Positions 9,501-18,466 of a stretch of DNA of 20,039 bases are shown here, piece after piece. Position numbers and translations under genes: made by a program. The stretch is from Priapulus caudatus (lineage: Eukaryota; Priapulida; Priapulimorpha; Priapulimorphida; Priapulidae), in NCBI RefSeq assembly GCF_000485595.1, contig NW_014578573.1, positions 32,000-52,038 of the forward strand, written 5' to 3'. The notes beneath the pieces are model-generated. The model was not told the origin of the DNA, ran no database searches, and was given only the letters and a program-made list of their open reading frames with translations. Within the stretch, counting starts at the first letter, position 1. Every line of letters begins with the position of its first letter.

Positions 9501-11843
9501 CTTCTAATGGAATATCTCGCAGAGCACGACCATGGTACTTTCCAACTAGGCCCATATCTTGAATTACTAGTATCTTTGCCACATGCACTCGCTCTATGAT
9601 GTCTGATGTGGCTCTGTAATGTGCTCTGTGAACATCCATTGAGTGGCCAAGGTGGTCACACACCCACTCCATTTGTTGCGGTGATATGTCAAATGACTGG
9701 AAGTAAGAAATGGCCTCAATAGTTCCATTTAAGCCTAGGGAGATGAGCCTCTTAAAAATAGCTCACTGTTCAAAAATACATTATTTTACAAAAACTGACC
9801 ACGAACCAACTTGTAAAATCAGCACACATGCTGTGGGATATCAAGGAAGAACAGGCATAGATATATCTCGGAAACTACCTACTTGTGTCATTGGTGCCAT
9901 ATATTTCCGCATGTTTGATGAGCGAATTCGTTCTGGTTTTTCCAATTCAGCTGCCAGTGTTGTTGCTCCTACTGCGTCATAGCCACGAATGACTTGCTCC
10001 TGTACATTAAAAATTAGTATAAATTAAATGCCTTAAATTTAAAAGATTATATTCTAGAGCTCCCTGGGTTTTGTACATAACCGGTTGCTCTACTTCATCT
10101 AAATAACAACTAAACTTTCCTACCAGAAGTAATTCATGAAAAAATGTTCACAGATAATATTGCATAACCATAATCACAAAAGTAACCTACCAGTGCTGGC
10201 AAACATATAGGGATTAGATATCGTGACACCAGCCTCCCTTCTAATGTTGTCATTTGCCAAGTAATTCATAGCCGGTAACACCTCTGCTGGTAAGATGACT
10301 GGCACAACTTTTCCAGTCTACAAAATTGGGCAGCAATTAATGCTTGCACTTTCTCTAAAATACTTTCTGCTGTTCTTCAACTAGATTTAACCAAGAGCAT
10401 ATAAAGAAGGAGAGCGTACAACGGTAAAATGCTGAAACCATGTTACAGGTTTAGTCGAATTAATAAAAAAAATACCAGATTTTCCCCGCTCATTATCTCA
10501 GCGTATGTGCATCGTAGGGACATGCGGTTTGTTTTATATGAACAAGGTAGGACAGCTGATCAATAATACTGCAAAGAATCATCAAAATAAAACGGAGAAA
10601 GTTTATTAATTCGACTAATACTGCAACATGGTTTTAGCATTTCATTGTTGTACGCTCTCCTTGTTTATATGCTCTTGATTTAACCTATAAGCATTCATGC
10701 ACTTTGGTCCTTTCAACGAAAAATTACAGGCAGCATTGCAAATATGAAATATGGAGTACCACCCGAGTTATGCAAGTCCTATACCAACCTTTCCACGTGT
10801 TTCAACAACATCCTGGCTGAGAACCAGTTGTTTATCTAGCTCTGTCAATTCGCCAATGAGCTCTTCTGCCACTTCATCCATCCCAGTTCTTCTCTTCAAG
10901 TATGCAGAGACTCTATTCACAGATGGGATACATATAGCATGATTAAAACAATCAATTGAATAGACACATGCCAGGCATAAAGAAAGATATCTTACAAATA
11001 ATTATAGTTTTAATTAATTAGCTTATACATAAAAGTTGATTTAAATTTCCAGCAAATTTAAAAGTAGCCAACATGAAATTGGCCAAACTGGTGTATTGTA
11101 TACACTAGCCACACCTCATGAATGTTTATGTAAATATTATACTACTAAACATTGATAAACATTTGTAAAATTACTGTCAACTCACTGCATGGCTTGAAGT
11201 TCTCCACACCTTCTGTTGTAGAGGATAAGTCTTGTTTCGGTCAGTGTTACACCCTTTCGATAATTTGGGTACGAAGCATCATTCACGTCAAATTTTTCCA
11301 ACTTTGTTGAAATTTGCTAACTTTAAGACATCTTGGGAAGAGGCAGAGGCTTCTTGGAATTGAACTTTCTTGTTTCAAGTGTCACTCTTGCAAGTTTAGT
11401 TGTCCATTCAAGTTTAATCAGTGTAAGGAAATCTTTACTTTCACGTCTCTTGGGTTCATTACCCTGTTTGATGGCAAAGGCAAGTTTTGCTGAAGCTAGT
11501 CTTCGGATATCATGTGATAGTTTAATGGCATTGCTAGGTGTACCCAACTCCTCTTCATCATCTGCATCTTGTGCTGCACAAAGCAGTGAGGCTTTTACAA
11601 CTAAGTCAAAATGATCTGCGACCAGGTAGTTTGAGAATTCAGGACCTTCTGGTAGAGTTTGGAGCTTATTGAGGTGGATTCGAAGCCTAGCTGCTAATCG
11701 CATTACTGAGGAAGTATAATACTTCCTCATCAGCTTGTTTCCCATGTTACGCTGCATCCACTCGTTTCCTAAGTTAATAATTAACGGATCATTTTGTGCT
11801 ACATTTCCAATTTCATCTTGTCTCATAATAGTGAAAACTTCCT
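9501..11843 (-). CDS. Tyrosine-recombinase-like multi-exon gene (5' incomplete, frame disrupted)
   Basis: Five minus-strand exons: 11843-11186, 10912-10789, 10317-10196, 9999-9887 and 9696-9501. Junctions: gtgagt..tag joins in phase 2, gttggt..tag in phase 0, gtaggt..ccag in phase 0. The exon 3 to exon 4 join (gtaggt..acag) is one base out of phase. The protein belongs to a conserved animal family of unknown function. I infer a tyrosine recombinase fold from the order of motifs: NRRCGEL resembling box I Arg (exon 1), RGKTGKVVPVILP resembling the beta-hairpin lysine segment (exons 2/3), NMRKYMAP resembling box II Arg (exon 4), LGHS and a final HYR tyrosine (exon 5). The box II His appears replaced by Ser. 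In exon 1, stops at 11325-11323 and six bases on suggest two compensating indels. N-terminal exons are not seen; a Harbinger fragment abuts exon 1. The last exon has a possible donor (AAG|gtacat), so the C-terminus may be missing too. Confidence 0.72.
10393..10676. mobile_element. 284-bp foldback element with exact 9-bp target duplication
   Basis: Terminal inverted repeats of about 75 bp begin AAGAGCATATAAA and continue through ggagagcgtacaac to a gtcgaattaataaa block. The right arm at about 10600-10676 is the reverse complement with few mismatches. GATTTAACC flanks both sides exactly (10384-10392 and 10677-10685). A 9-bp duplication with long inverted repeats fits a Mutator-like non-autonomous element. 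It has no ORF. It lies in the intron between exons 2 and 3 of the recombinase-like gene. Confidence 0.88.
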
Positions 11844-11859
11844 CTGTAGGGCATCGCTC

Positions 11860-12109
11860 ACACTGTCATCAACATGAAGTTCTTGAAGACTGCCTGGTCT
11901 TCGTTACGGAGTTCAACAAGTAGCTGGTCATACAGGCCAAACTGTCGTCGCCTACCGATCCACGGTCGGACCCAGAACCTCTGTTGACCTCTTCTTTTTC
12001 TCCTTCTCTTGATGACGTGGACTTGGTGAAGTGCCAGTTCCATGAGGTTCTGCTGATGTTGGAGAACCGCGATTTCGTATTGTAGTCGCAGCCTGTCGGG
12101 ATCCTCCAT
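11860..12109 (-). pseudogene. PIF/Harbinger transposase N-terminus (truncated)
   Basis: The ATG at 12109-12107 opens an 83-codon frame ending at TGA 11860-11858. A basic stretch KRRRKRR is followed by VRPWIGRRRQFGLYDQLLVE and EDQAVFKNFMLM. This is the conserved N-terminal block of PIF/Harbinger (HARBI1-like) transposases, just before the DDE nuclease domain. The catalytic domain is absent from the window. The frame stops where the recombinase-like exon 1 begins, 17 bp further on. A donor-like AGT|gtgagc sits at 11862/11861, so the ORF could be a first exon whose continuation is lost. The element's promoter and right terminus lie upstream in minus sense (12110-12697). Confidence 0.8.
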
Positions 12110-12209
12110 CTTCTGAGGTGGTTCTTCTAGACACGATCAGCAGGAACCTCTGTCATCACCCATGAGGGTTGGAGGAGAAGTGATGATGAGGAGGTGGGGC
12201 GGGACCCGT

Positions 12210-12216
12210 TTATATA
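12210..12216 (-). promoter_or_regulatory. TATA box of the Harbinger transposase
   Basis: The minus strand reads ggggtatataaacgg, a strong TATA box embedded in GC-rich sequence. It is about 100 bp upstream of the transposase ATG at 12109. Spacing and orientation fit a promoter for that gene. Confidence 0.7.
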
Positions 12217-12231
12217 CCCCATAGCTACACG

Positions 12232-12625
12232 TTGCGTACACGCTAGGAACACGCTAGAAGAACGCTGGGCGCGCTACAGACTCGTTCAGCACTCGTTCAG
12301 CACGCCCATATTCGCTGCACATTTGCTGGACATGCATTAGAAGCATGCTAGGTGTGCGCTAGGTGTGCGCTAGGTGTTCGCTACACCTCATCTGACGAAC
12401 ATACAACGAATACCCATCGTGTGCTCCGCGTGGGTCTGGCGTTGGTCCAGCGCGCTCTGCGCGTGTCTGACATCCTTCTAGCGTGTACATTCATGCATTG
12501 AGCTCTGCGCACAATTTTGTGCATGCACAAAAATCCCGACGCACATGAGCGAATGACAAAGAATGCATAGCGTTGGTCCAGCGCGCTCGACGAACAAGTA
12601 GCGAATGCTGACACACACCCAGCGA
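12232..12625. repeat. Repeated CGCTAGG/CGCTGG-type motifs in the Harbinger 5' region
   Basis: Short variants such as cgctaggtgtg (three near-consecutive copies around 12347-12380), acgctagaa/acgctagga (about 12239-12262), cgttcagcac (two copies near 12282-12302) and ggtccagcgcgctc (about 12440-12455 and 12574-12588) recur here. A repeated motif between a transposon end and its promoter is typical of transposase-binding or subterminal sites. Binding is not shown. Confidence 0.6.
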
Positions 12626-12697
12626 ACGACAACGCACTGGCCAAAATTGCTAATTTTTCAGTGCGCGGGCCGTGTGTCGTGTATGTGTGACTGGGCC

Positions 12698-13505
12698 TTA
12701 ACATGACAGATGCCCCGTCGCTTCCCATTCCAACTAGCTTGTTGGTAAAGTAGGGCCATGGGACATCCAACTTCTCCACGGAGCTCTTCAAGGCAGCCAG
12801 GATACCGTCAGCATCGGCTTTGGCAATATGTGCCGCATTGAGGAAGAAGACCTGTCAAAAACACGAAAATATAGTTGCGATCATCACTAAATCTACACAA
12901 TTAAATAAATCTGTAAATTTGGGTTACAACGCAGCAGTCTAGTAGTAAGCACTACCTGTATATTATTTTTTACCTTGACTACTCCGGCTGTGCATGATCG
13001 CCCATACACCATCTCAACCTCTTTGATGCTAATATCGGTGCTTCCATCAGACATGATTTACAGAAATTTAGCCGATTCGACCACCGACTTCAGCTTGTTG
13101 AGTTCCGCTTTGGCGATAAAGGTGACAAAATCCTTGGCCCTTTTGTTGTTTATGTAGGTAGATCCAGTGTCAACACCCTTCATCCTATCGAGTCGCGCCA
13201 TCCACGTGAAGTTGCTGAATGCCCTCCCAGCCAAACACAACGCATGCGCATTAGGGAACAAAACAACAAGTTTGTCAATGACAGTTGGTTCAAGCTCCCG
13301 ATAATTTTCATTGCATCCTTCTGCACACCGCTTTTTTGTTTCATGTCTGCAGCCACTCTGGCCACACCACACCACCACCACCACCACCACCACCACCACC
13401 ATCACCACTGGCCACACCACGTGCATGACATTGTTTGTTGTTCATAGTCAAACTCCAGCCATGGCCTGCCCAGCTTACATTTGTCCAATAACTTGCGTGG
13501 CCCTC
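12698..13505 (-). pseudogene. hAT transposase relic 2 (ZMYM1/DUF4371-like), split by Harbinger
   Basis: The minus strand encodes the N-terminal part of a ZMYM1-type hAT transposase. KLGRPWLEFDYEQQTMSCTWC (about 13485-13425), a zinc-finger-like start, is followed by a (GTG)n expansion that shifts frame. Then come STYINNKRAKDFVTFIAKAEL (13200-13110), MSDGSTDISIKEVEMVYGRS (13054-12990) and, after an intron 12973-12852 (gtaaaa..acag, phase 0), VFFLNAAHIAKADADGILAA and KLVGMGSDGASVM ending at 12701. An in-frame TAA at 13060-13058 falls between AKFL and IMSDGSTD. The Harbinger element begins right after ..SVM. The remaining two thirds of the transposase are not in the window. The acceptor-like aatag near 13510 may start this exon. 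It is distinct in sequence from hAT relic 1. Confidence 0.85.
13358..13420. repeat. (CAC)n microsatellite flanked by 13-bp direct repeats
   Basis: A run of CAC/ACC triplets, with one CAT interruption near 13401, lies between two exact copies of CTGGCCACACCAC at 13358-13370 and 13408-13420. It is inside hAT relic 2 and would read as polyvaline on the minus strand. It probably arose by slippage and duplication of coding sequence. Confidence 0.85.
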
Positions 13506-13510
13506 TATTA

Positions 13511-14235
13511 GCTTCGTACCTGTGCAAGCAATAGTGTTATATCAGTTTGTACCTAAATTTTATTTATCATATGACAATGTAATTTGAAATGATAGAGACC
13601 AGATCTAGGTTTAGTATAATGTTAGTAATGTTAATCAGTACTACATACAGTAGTCGACCATATCCTATTAAAAATTATAAACTGCAGATTATTTAAATTA
13701 TATTATCTTTTACGAGAAAATGAAGCTATGTCCACATTGTATTGATACTTATTATATTTTAAATCCAGTTGTGATAATCTAGACTAAAAGACTATAGTGA
13801 AAATAACCTTATAACGATACACAAAAGCCCCAAAGTTCCGTTTATTTTTTGGGTTGCTCTGAAAAAAAAATTGTAATTGCAATAAATCTTGGCAAAAAAT
13901 TGTAAAAATAATAGCTAAATTATTAGGCAACTTATAAAAACATAAAATTGCCCCAAAATATTGTTGACCACAAATCGATAGCAAAAATTAACATTAACCA
14001 TACACAATCAAAATATAATCTTATAAAATTATAAAGCAATTCATAACTACAGTGAAAAAGTTTTAGGTACTTCTTACTAATATATTAAGTATTAATGGTA
14101 AACTGAAGCTTCATTCCTTGGACAATAATAACAAAAATGACAAAACCATCAATTTGATCCCTGCATAACAAATGTGAAAATTTCAATACTTTATGACAAA
14201 TATTTTTTTTGCTCATATAAGTAAAATATTAGTAC
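13511..14235. other. AT-rich non-coding stretch
   Basis: Very AT-rich sequence with A and T runs. No coding, RNA or repeat structure is supported on either strand. Confidence 0.5.
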
Positions 14236-14244
14236 ATGTAGCAC

Positions 14245-14696
14245 TAGATACGATAACGTAGCCCTGCTCAAACAGGGCTACGAATCGATCACCTTTCTGT
14301 GGAGCACCATGGATTTTCATCGGCACGTTTTACGATTTATTTCTGCAATTACTTGCCTCAAGATTGGTTAAACCTTTGAGCGCAATATATTTACACAATA
14401 ACGATCAAAGCATTCGCTGCGTAGGTCAACGAAAATGGCAGTTAGCAGGAATGACAGTCTCCGCATCGCAATTTAATATTGGATATTACAACATATTCGA
14501 TCGTTATTGTGTTAATATATTGAGCTCAAAAGTTCGGAAAATGGTTACTTTCTAAAGTTCAGCCATCCTGGAGGGTAAGTAATTGCAGAAATAAATCGTG
14601 AAACGTGCACACGGATATCCGTGTGCAAGGGGCCTCCCAGAAAAGGATAGGATCGATTCGTAGCCCTGTTTGAGCCGGGCTACGTTATCGTATCTA
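14245..14696. mobile_element. 452-bp foldback element (Mutator-like TSD), with subterminal hairpins
   Basis: The left arm starts tagatacgataacgtagccc and the right end is its reverse complement. Similarity continues inward through blocks acgatttatttctgcaatta and acacaataacgatc, so the arms span about 14245-14407 and 14498-14696. The flanks are ATGTAGCAC (14236-14244) and ATGTAGCGC (14697-14705), a 9-bp duplication with one change. Each arm carries its own hairpin CGTAGCCCTG..CAGGGCTACG (14257-14282, and a one-mismatch copy near 14660-14683). A perfect 20-bp palindrome centred on GGATATCC lies at 14607-14626. It has no transposase. Long arms and a 9-bp duplication point to a Mutator-like non-autonomous element. 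Confidence 0.88.
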
Positions 14697-14705
14697 ATGT
14701 AGCGC

Positions 14706-15236
14706 ATGATGCTAGGAAATGAAGACACTGGGGATTACAAACGAAAAAATACATAATTCATACACTTACCACGATAGCCAAACAAACTGCAATCATGACC
14801 CTCCTGTGTCATCTTACACTCTGAAAAAAGGGATCATATTTTTAAAAAGGTCTAGAATTAAAACGTATTGTAGTCACGTAATATTCTAATCATCTTTGAC
14901 TCACTTTTATCACTTGTATTTTAATTAAAGAGATTTAACATTGCTGCAAATTTAGAATCTTGTACATGATTCTATTTTTCTAGTCGATTAGATTTGATGC
15001 TTTTACCTTTTCATCTTTTTTTTAAATGACATGTTACAAACTGATTCGGTCTTTGCCCCATTCTGAAACTGAACTGGCTCATTTTCAGAAACAGACATCA
15101 GTAATCTGATCTCGCAATATGACTATATATCCCTGCTACTTTTAAAATAACCCTAATTAAATTACAATCCTAACTTGACCAGCTATCCTAACCATAATTT
15201 TAAGATGTAATTTTTAACGTAATTCAAATTCTAATA
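14706..15236. other. Non-coding spacer between foldback and pogo elements
   Basis: AT-rich; no gene or repeat can be supported. Confidence 0.45.
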
Positions 15237-15250
15237 TAGTGGGTCGGGAC

Positions 15251-15622
15251 CAGATGGGCCCCCTTAGCACATATTTGCCAATATTATTTGCATTAATTAT
15301 ATATCTATAAACATATGGTTAACTTATAGCATAGTTTCTTGCCAATAAATTCTAGCAAATTATTTGATATTGCTGAATAATTTTTCTGGCTATGATCCAT
15401 ACCCTGACCCTATACATTCGGTCCATCTGACCCCACCCCATGGATCAGATGGGCCACGAATGGATTAAAAAAAACACCACTGGATGTACGTATTTGGGGG
15501 TAAAACAGGTCCAAAATACTATTTTTATGGACCTGTTGTGATAATTTTTGTGTTTACAGCTTGGCCCATCTGACCCGCACTATGGCCCATCTGACCCCAC
15601 ATCCATGGACCATCTGACCCGC
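15251..15622. repeat. Subterminal CCATCTGACCC repeats of the pogo-like element
   Basis: The core of the terminal repeat, GGCCCATCTGACCC or its complement, recurs near 15251, 15421, 15445, 15563, 15584 and 15608. Single copies also lie near 17803 and 18329 (the right end). The left cluster is at the 3' side of the minus-strand transposase. Multiple copies of the terminal motif suggest transposase binding sites. Confidence 0.8.
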
Positions 15623-15677
15623 TCCCTTGGGACACTACGAAAATGTGTAGAAACACTTATTCTTAGACAGAAATTTA

Positions 15678-15739
15678 ATTAAACAATAGACAATAACAGA
15701 ACAATGTTATTAAACAATAGACAATAACAGAACAATGTT
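15678..15739. repeat. Exact tandem duplication of 31 bp
   Basis: Two identical, adjacent 31-bp copies (15678-15708 and 15709-15739) beginning attaaacaatagacaataac. They lie just 3' of the pogo transposase stop. The absence of differences suggests a recent duplication. Confidence 0.9.
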
Positions 15740-15796
15740 AACCTACTAAAAATGTATAGCCAATCAATAACTGGCTTCAATATATTATATCAGAGT

Positions 15797-17766
15797 TCAG
15801 CCAGCACATTCCTCGCAAATGAAGGCATAGTATTGTCGGCCAAAGACTCCACCACATGTTTCATGAAACCATACATACTTTGCATCGTGGACACTGTATC
15901 CAATCCTCATGGTCATCCTTATCATCATCATAGTAATTCCTACTACAGACCCCACAAATGTTTTCAGGATCATCGCGATTTACAACAGTAACAGTTTTCT
16001 TTCGCTTTTGCTTGCCGCTCAATGCCAGCTACAACATTTCTGCTTCCTTTTCCTTCGTTTTGAGATTTTCTTGCTGGTGTTTCAGCCTTTTTGTTCTCTT
16101 TCTGTAGTTACATCTTTTCTTTCGTTCCATCTCATTTTCTTTGTCAGTTTTCTTTCTTTCTCTTTCATCCATATTTGCCTGTAAGTCAGTTCAATATGTA
16201 GGGCTTGTCAGGTGACGATTGCCTGTAGGAAAGACATTTCTTGCACGCTTTTTACCGGACAGTTTTCTGGGTGATGGCATGATATCCCTAAATGACACAT
16301 TGGCACATTCTGTTCCTCCTCTGTGTCCGTATGTGTTTGTTGCGATCAACATTGCTACCAGCTACTGGGTCCACTGTCATTGCACAGCAGCTACTGTTAC
16401 CACTGTCGTCTACACTGCTCATTTCCATTTTCCCCAATTTCATCTTCAGTTTTGAGTTTACATCATTTTGTGGAATGTCATCAGCATCTTGAATCATCCA
16501 CACCAGCTTGAATCATCTACCATGTGTGTTTGGCTGTATTTTCAGCTAGGCATTGAATGCGTTATCTGGGATTTTCTCCAGATGTCAGTGGGTACAGCCC
16601 TGTGCGCTCAAATGACTTCACCCATTCGGCAATATGAGCAGTTTTATTCATATTGCTGGTGTGACAGCTTTGGAAACTCATAGCGAGAGATACATTGTCC
16701 TGGAAGATCACGCATCCATTGCCTGCATGAATCTCCGAAATATTCTCTGAGTGGTTTGTAGTGAACCCGGCAAGAGGTTGGAGGTAGTTTGCATGTGTTG
16801 CGCCAGGAAGCTGAACAGTTTAATGCCATTATCTGCCAGCATTTTGTAACACCTCGGAGTGACATTGTATGTGTAGACTGCACCATCAAGGAATTAGGAC
16901 GTTTTTCCATCTTGTTCCCTAGGTTCCTTTTCATGTGGTCGATCCAATCAAGGAAAACTTCAGTTTTGAATCCAACCTCGTTCGCGTCAGTCTCACCAAT
17001 AGACCCAGGGGGGAAAACGCCTTGTTTGAGTCTCTCATCCATACGTTTACCCTTGTAGATTACGAGAGGAGGAATATGGTCTCCAGCAGCACTGACACAA
17101 AACAGTACAGTCATTAACTGTCCACGATCACCACTTGTAATCTGTGTTTGATAAGCGGTTTTCCTTTTTTCCCACAATGTTTTTAACTCCCGGAACCAGG
17201 CTCAGTCCGGTCTCATCGCAATTGTAGAGTCGAGTAGGATTTCATGAATGTTACATTCTCTGGTACACACTCGAGGTTATGAAAGAAACCTTCCACTACA
17301 GGCTTGTTTAAACTATAGCACGGGCCAACTGACAATGGTTGGGGTTTCCTGATTGTTAGAGTAGGGTGTTTTTTGTGGAACCCCGGCCACCAATCCTTTC
17401 CGGCTTTTTGTCAGTTGACTAAATGGGTGCTTGATCTCGTTACGCTCTGCAAATTGATATACCAGTGAAACGAATATCTGATACAGTTAGTGGATATCCT
17501 CTATTTTAAAATTTTAAAATTAGCTCCACTAGTTGTAATTCAGTTTCTGCAGTAAAGATGGGACCTCTATTCAGCAGTGAACTACCAGTTTCTTTGTTAA
17601 TCTTTTGCTTATAATGTCGGTCAAGGGTCGCTCTTGGTACTTGAAATCTGCGTGCTGCCTTCCTCACAGGTGTACCATTACACAATGCCTGAACAGCTAA
17701 TTGCATGGCTGCTGGGTCCCAGGAACCCCAAAACCTGTTGGTTTTCTTCTGATAGTGTCTTACCAT
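15797..17766 (-). pseudogene. Pogo-like transposase with C-terminal PHD-like finger (decayed)
   Basis: The ATG at 17766-17764 opens a psq-type helix-turn-helix (ALCNGTPVRKAARRFQVPRATL, about residues 27-50). Further segments follow in varying frames: QFAERNEIKHPF and DWWPGFHKKHP (the CENP-B-like second HTH region), YNCDETGLSLVPG (first catalytic Asp, about 17217-17180), and SGDRGQLMTVLFCVSAAG with IPPLVIYKGKRM (DDE core). The region that should hold the second Asp reads LMVQSTHT instead of a V.DGH.SH motif. FERTGLYPLTSGENP follows near 16600. A final C-terminal finger has CGVC, WIQCPRCK, then WFHETCGG and FICEECAG before TGA 15799-15797. At least four frame changes make it inactive. A psq-DDE-PHD-like arrangement is known for some pogo/Jerky-type animal transposases. 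Confidence 0.82.
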
Positions 17767-18355
17767 TTTCTGAAAACAAAATTAGGGGGAGTCAAGTGCG
17801 GGGCAGATGGACCATTGTATTGCACAATTACATCAAAGAAAACACATTTCTCGAAACATTTTCTCGAAATTTATTTGGTTCCATGTTAAGACTTAACTCT
17901 TTTTTTAAATCTTATTTGCACAGTTGTATTTACTTTCGGTTTACTATCAATCACAAATTTCCTTGGCCTACCCCATAATCACAAATCACAGTCATCACAG
18001 GCCACCATACTTTTTCAATTTTCTGTGATTTTGTCAAAAGACAATGATTTCATTCTTAACCTCTTAAAATGTTAGTATCATTACATGTTGTTATAAAATG
18101 GCACCTGAAACCTTTATTGAACTGCTAAAAGTAAACATTTGCCTCTCTGAACTTTAGGAACTAACTTTACTAATGGGGAAAAAAACATCAAAATTCTTAC
18201 ATCAAAACAATCCATGCGACACTGTCACCTTGAAACTGCAGAGCATTGTCTTAGATTTTGTGTACAGAAGCCTATACCAAATGCAGTTTATTGCGGATAT
18301 AGTTTCCCCTATTGATAATAGAGGAGGGTGGCCCATCTGACCTAGAGTCCCTATA

Positions 18356-18463
18356 TATATAGAGTTGCGACAACCCAGGATTTGACGCCATATTGTTTCC
18401 AAATGGATTCACACCGCTGCCGCTTAAGTACAGTGCTGTATGGATACGCTGTACAATGGTTCC
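18356..18463. other. Flank of the pogo-like element
   Basis: Short sequence between the pogo right end and the 158-bp repeat pair. It starts with a TA-rich run (tatatatagag) that obscures the exact insertion point. No other feature is seen. Confidence 0.4.
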
Positions 18464-18466
18464 TAA

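Larger units (their letters stand above)
11860..12697 (-). mobile_element. PIF/Harbinger element, one end only
   Basis: The right boundary is at 12697, where the minus strand reads ggcccagtcacacatacacg directly after the TTA at 12700-12698. TTA/TAA is the expected target for PIF/Harbinger elements. The sequence immediately outside is hAT coding sequence, which shows where the element inserted. From the end inward it holds a GC-rich motif-repeat region, a TATA box, a ~100-bp leader and the transposase N-terminus. No matching inverted end is found to the left, so the other half is deleted or displaced. Confidence 0.75.
15237..18353 (-). mobile_element. Pogo-like (Tc1/mariner group) DNA transposon, 3.1 kb
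   Basis: The left end begins tagtgggtcgggaccagatg. The right end, reverse-complemented, begins tagggactctaggtcagatg. They share TAG.G..TC..G..CAGATGGGCC, an imperfect terminal inverted repeat. TA sits outside both ends (15235-15236 and 18354-18355), the target duplication expected for this superfamily, although the right flank is a TA-repeat and the exact base is uncertain. The interior holds a minus-strand pogo transposase and clustered CCATCTGACCC repeats near the left end. The element is almost full length, but its gene is broken. Confidence 0.78.

Noticed and set aside
12381-12791. A 136-residue protein as one unit
   Set aside because: Only its first ~25 residues are hAT; the rest reads through the Harbinger terminal region by chance.
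13058-13426. A long polyvaline ORF start as a signal peptide or membrane segment
   Set aside because: The valines are the minus-strand reading of a (CAC)n microsatellite inside a hAT relic.
14257-14282. Intrinsic terminator or RNA gene (hairpin)
   Set aside because: The hairpin is repeated in mirrored form at the other end of the foldback element, so it belongs to the element's arms. The window is also eukaryotic.
15752-16511. Several plus-strand ORFs of 62-91 residues
   Set aside because: They are shadows of the minus-strand pogo transposase tail; the minus strand shows the meaningful finger and Lys-rich segments.
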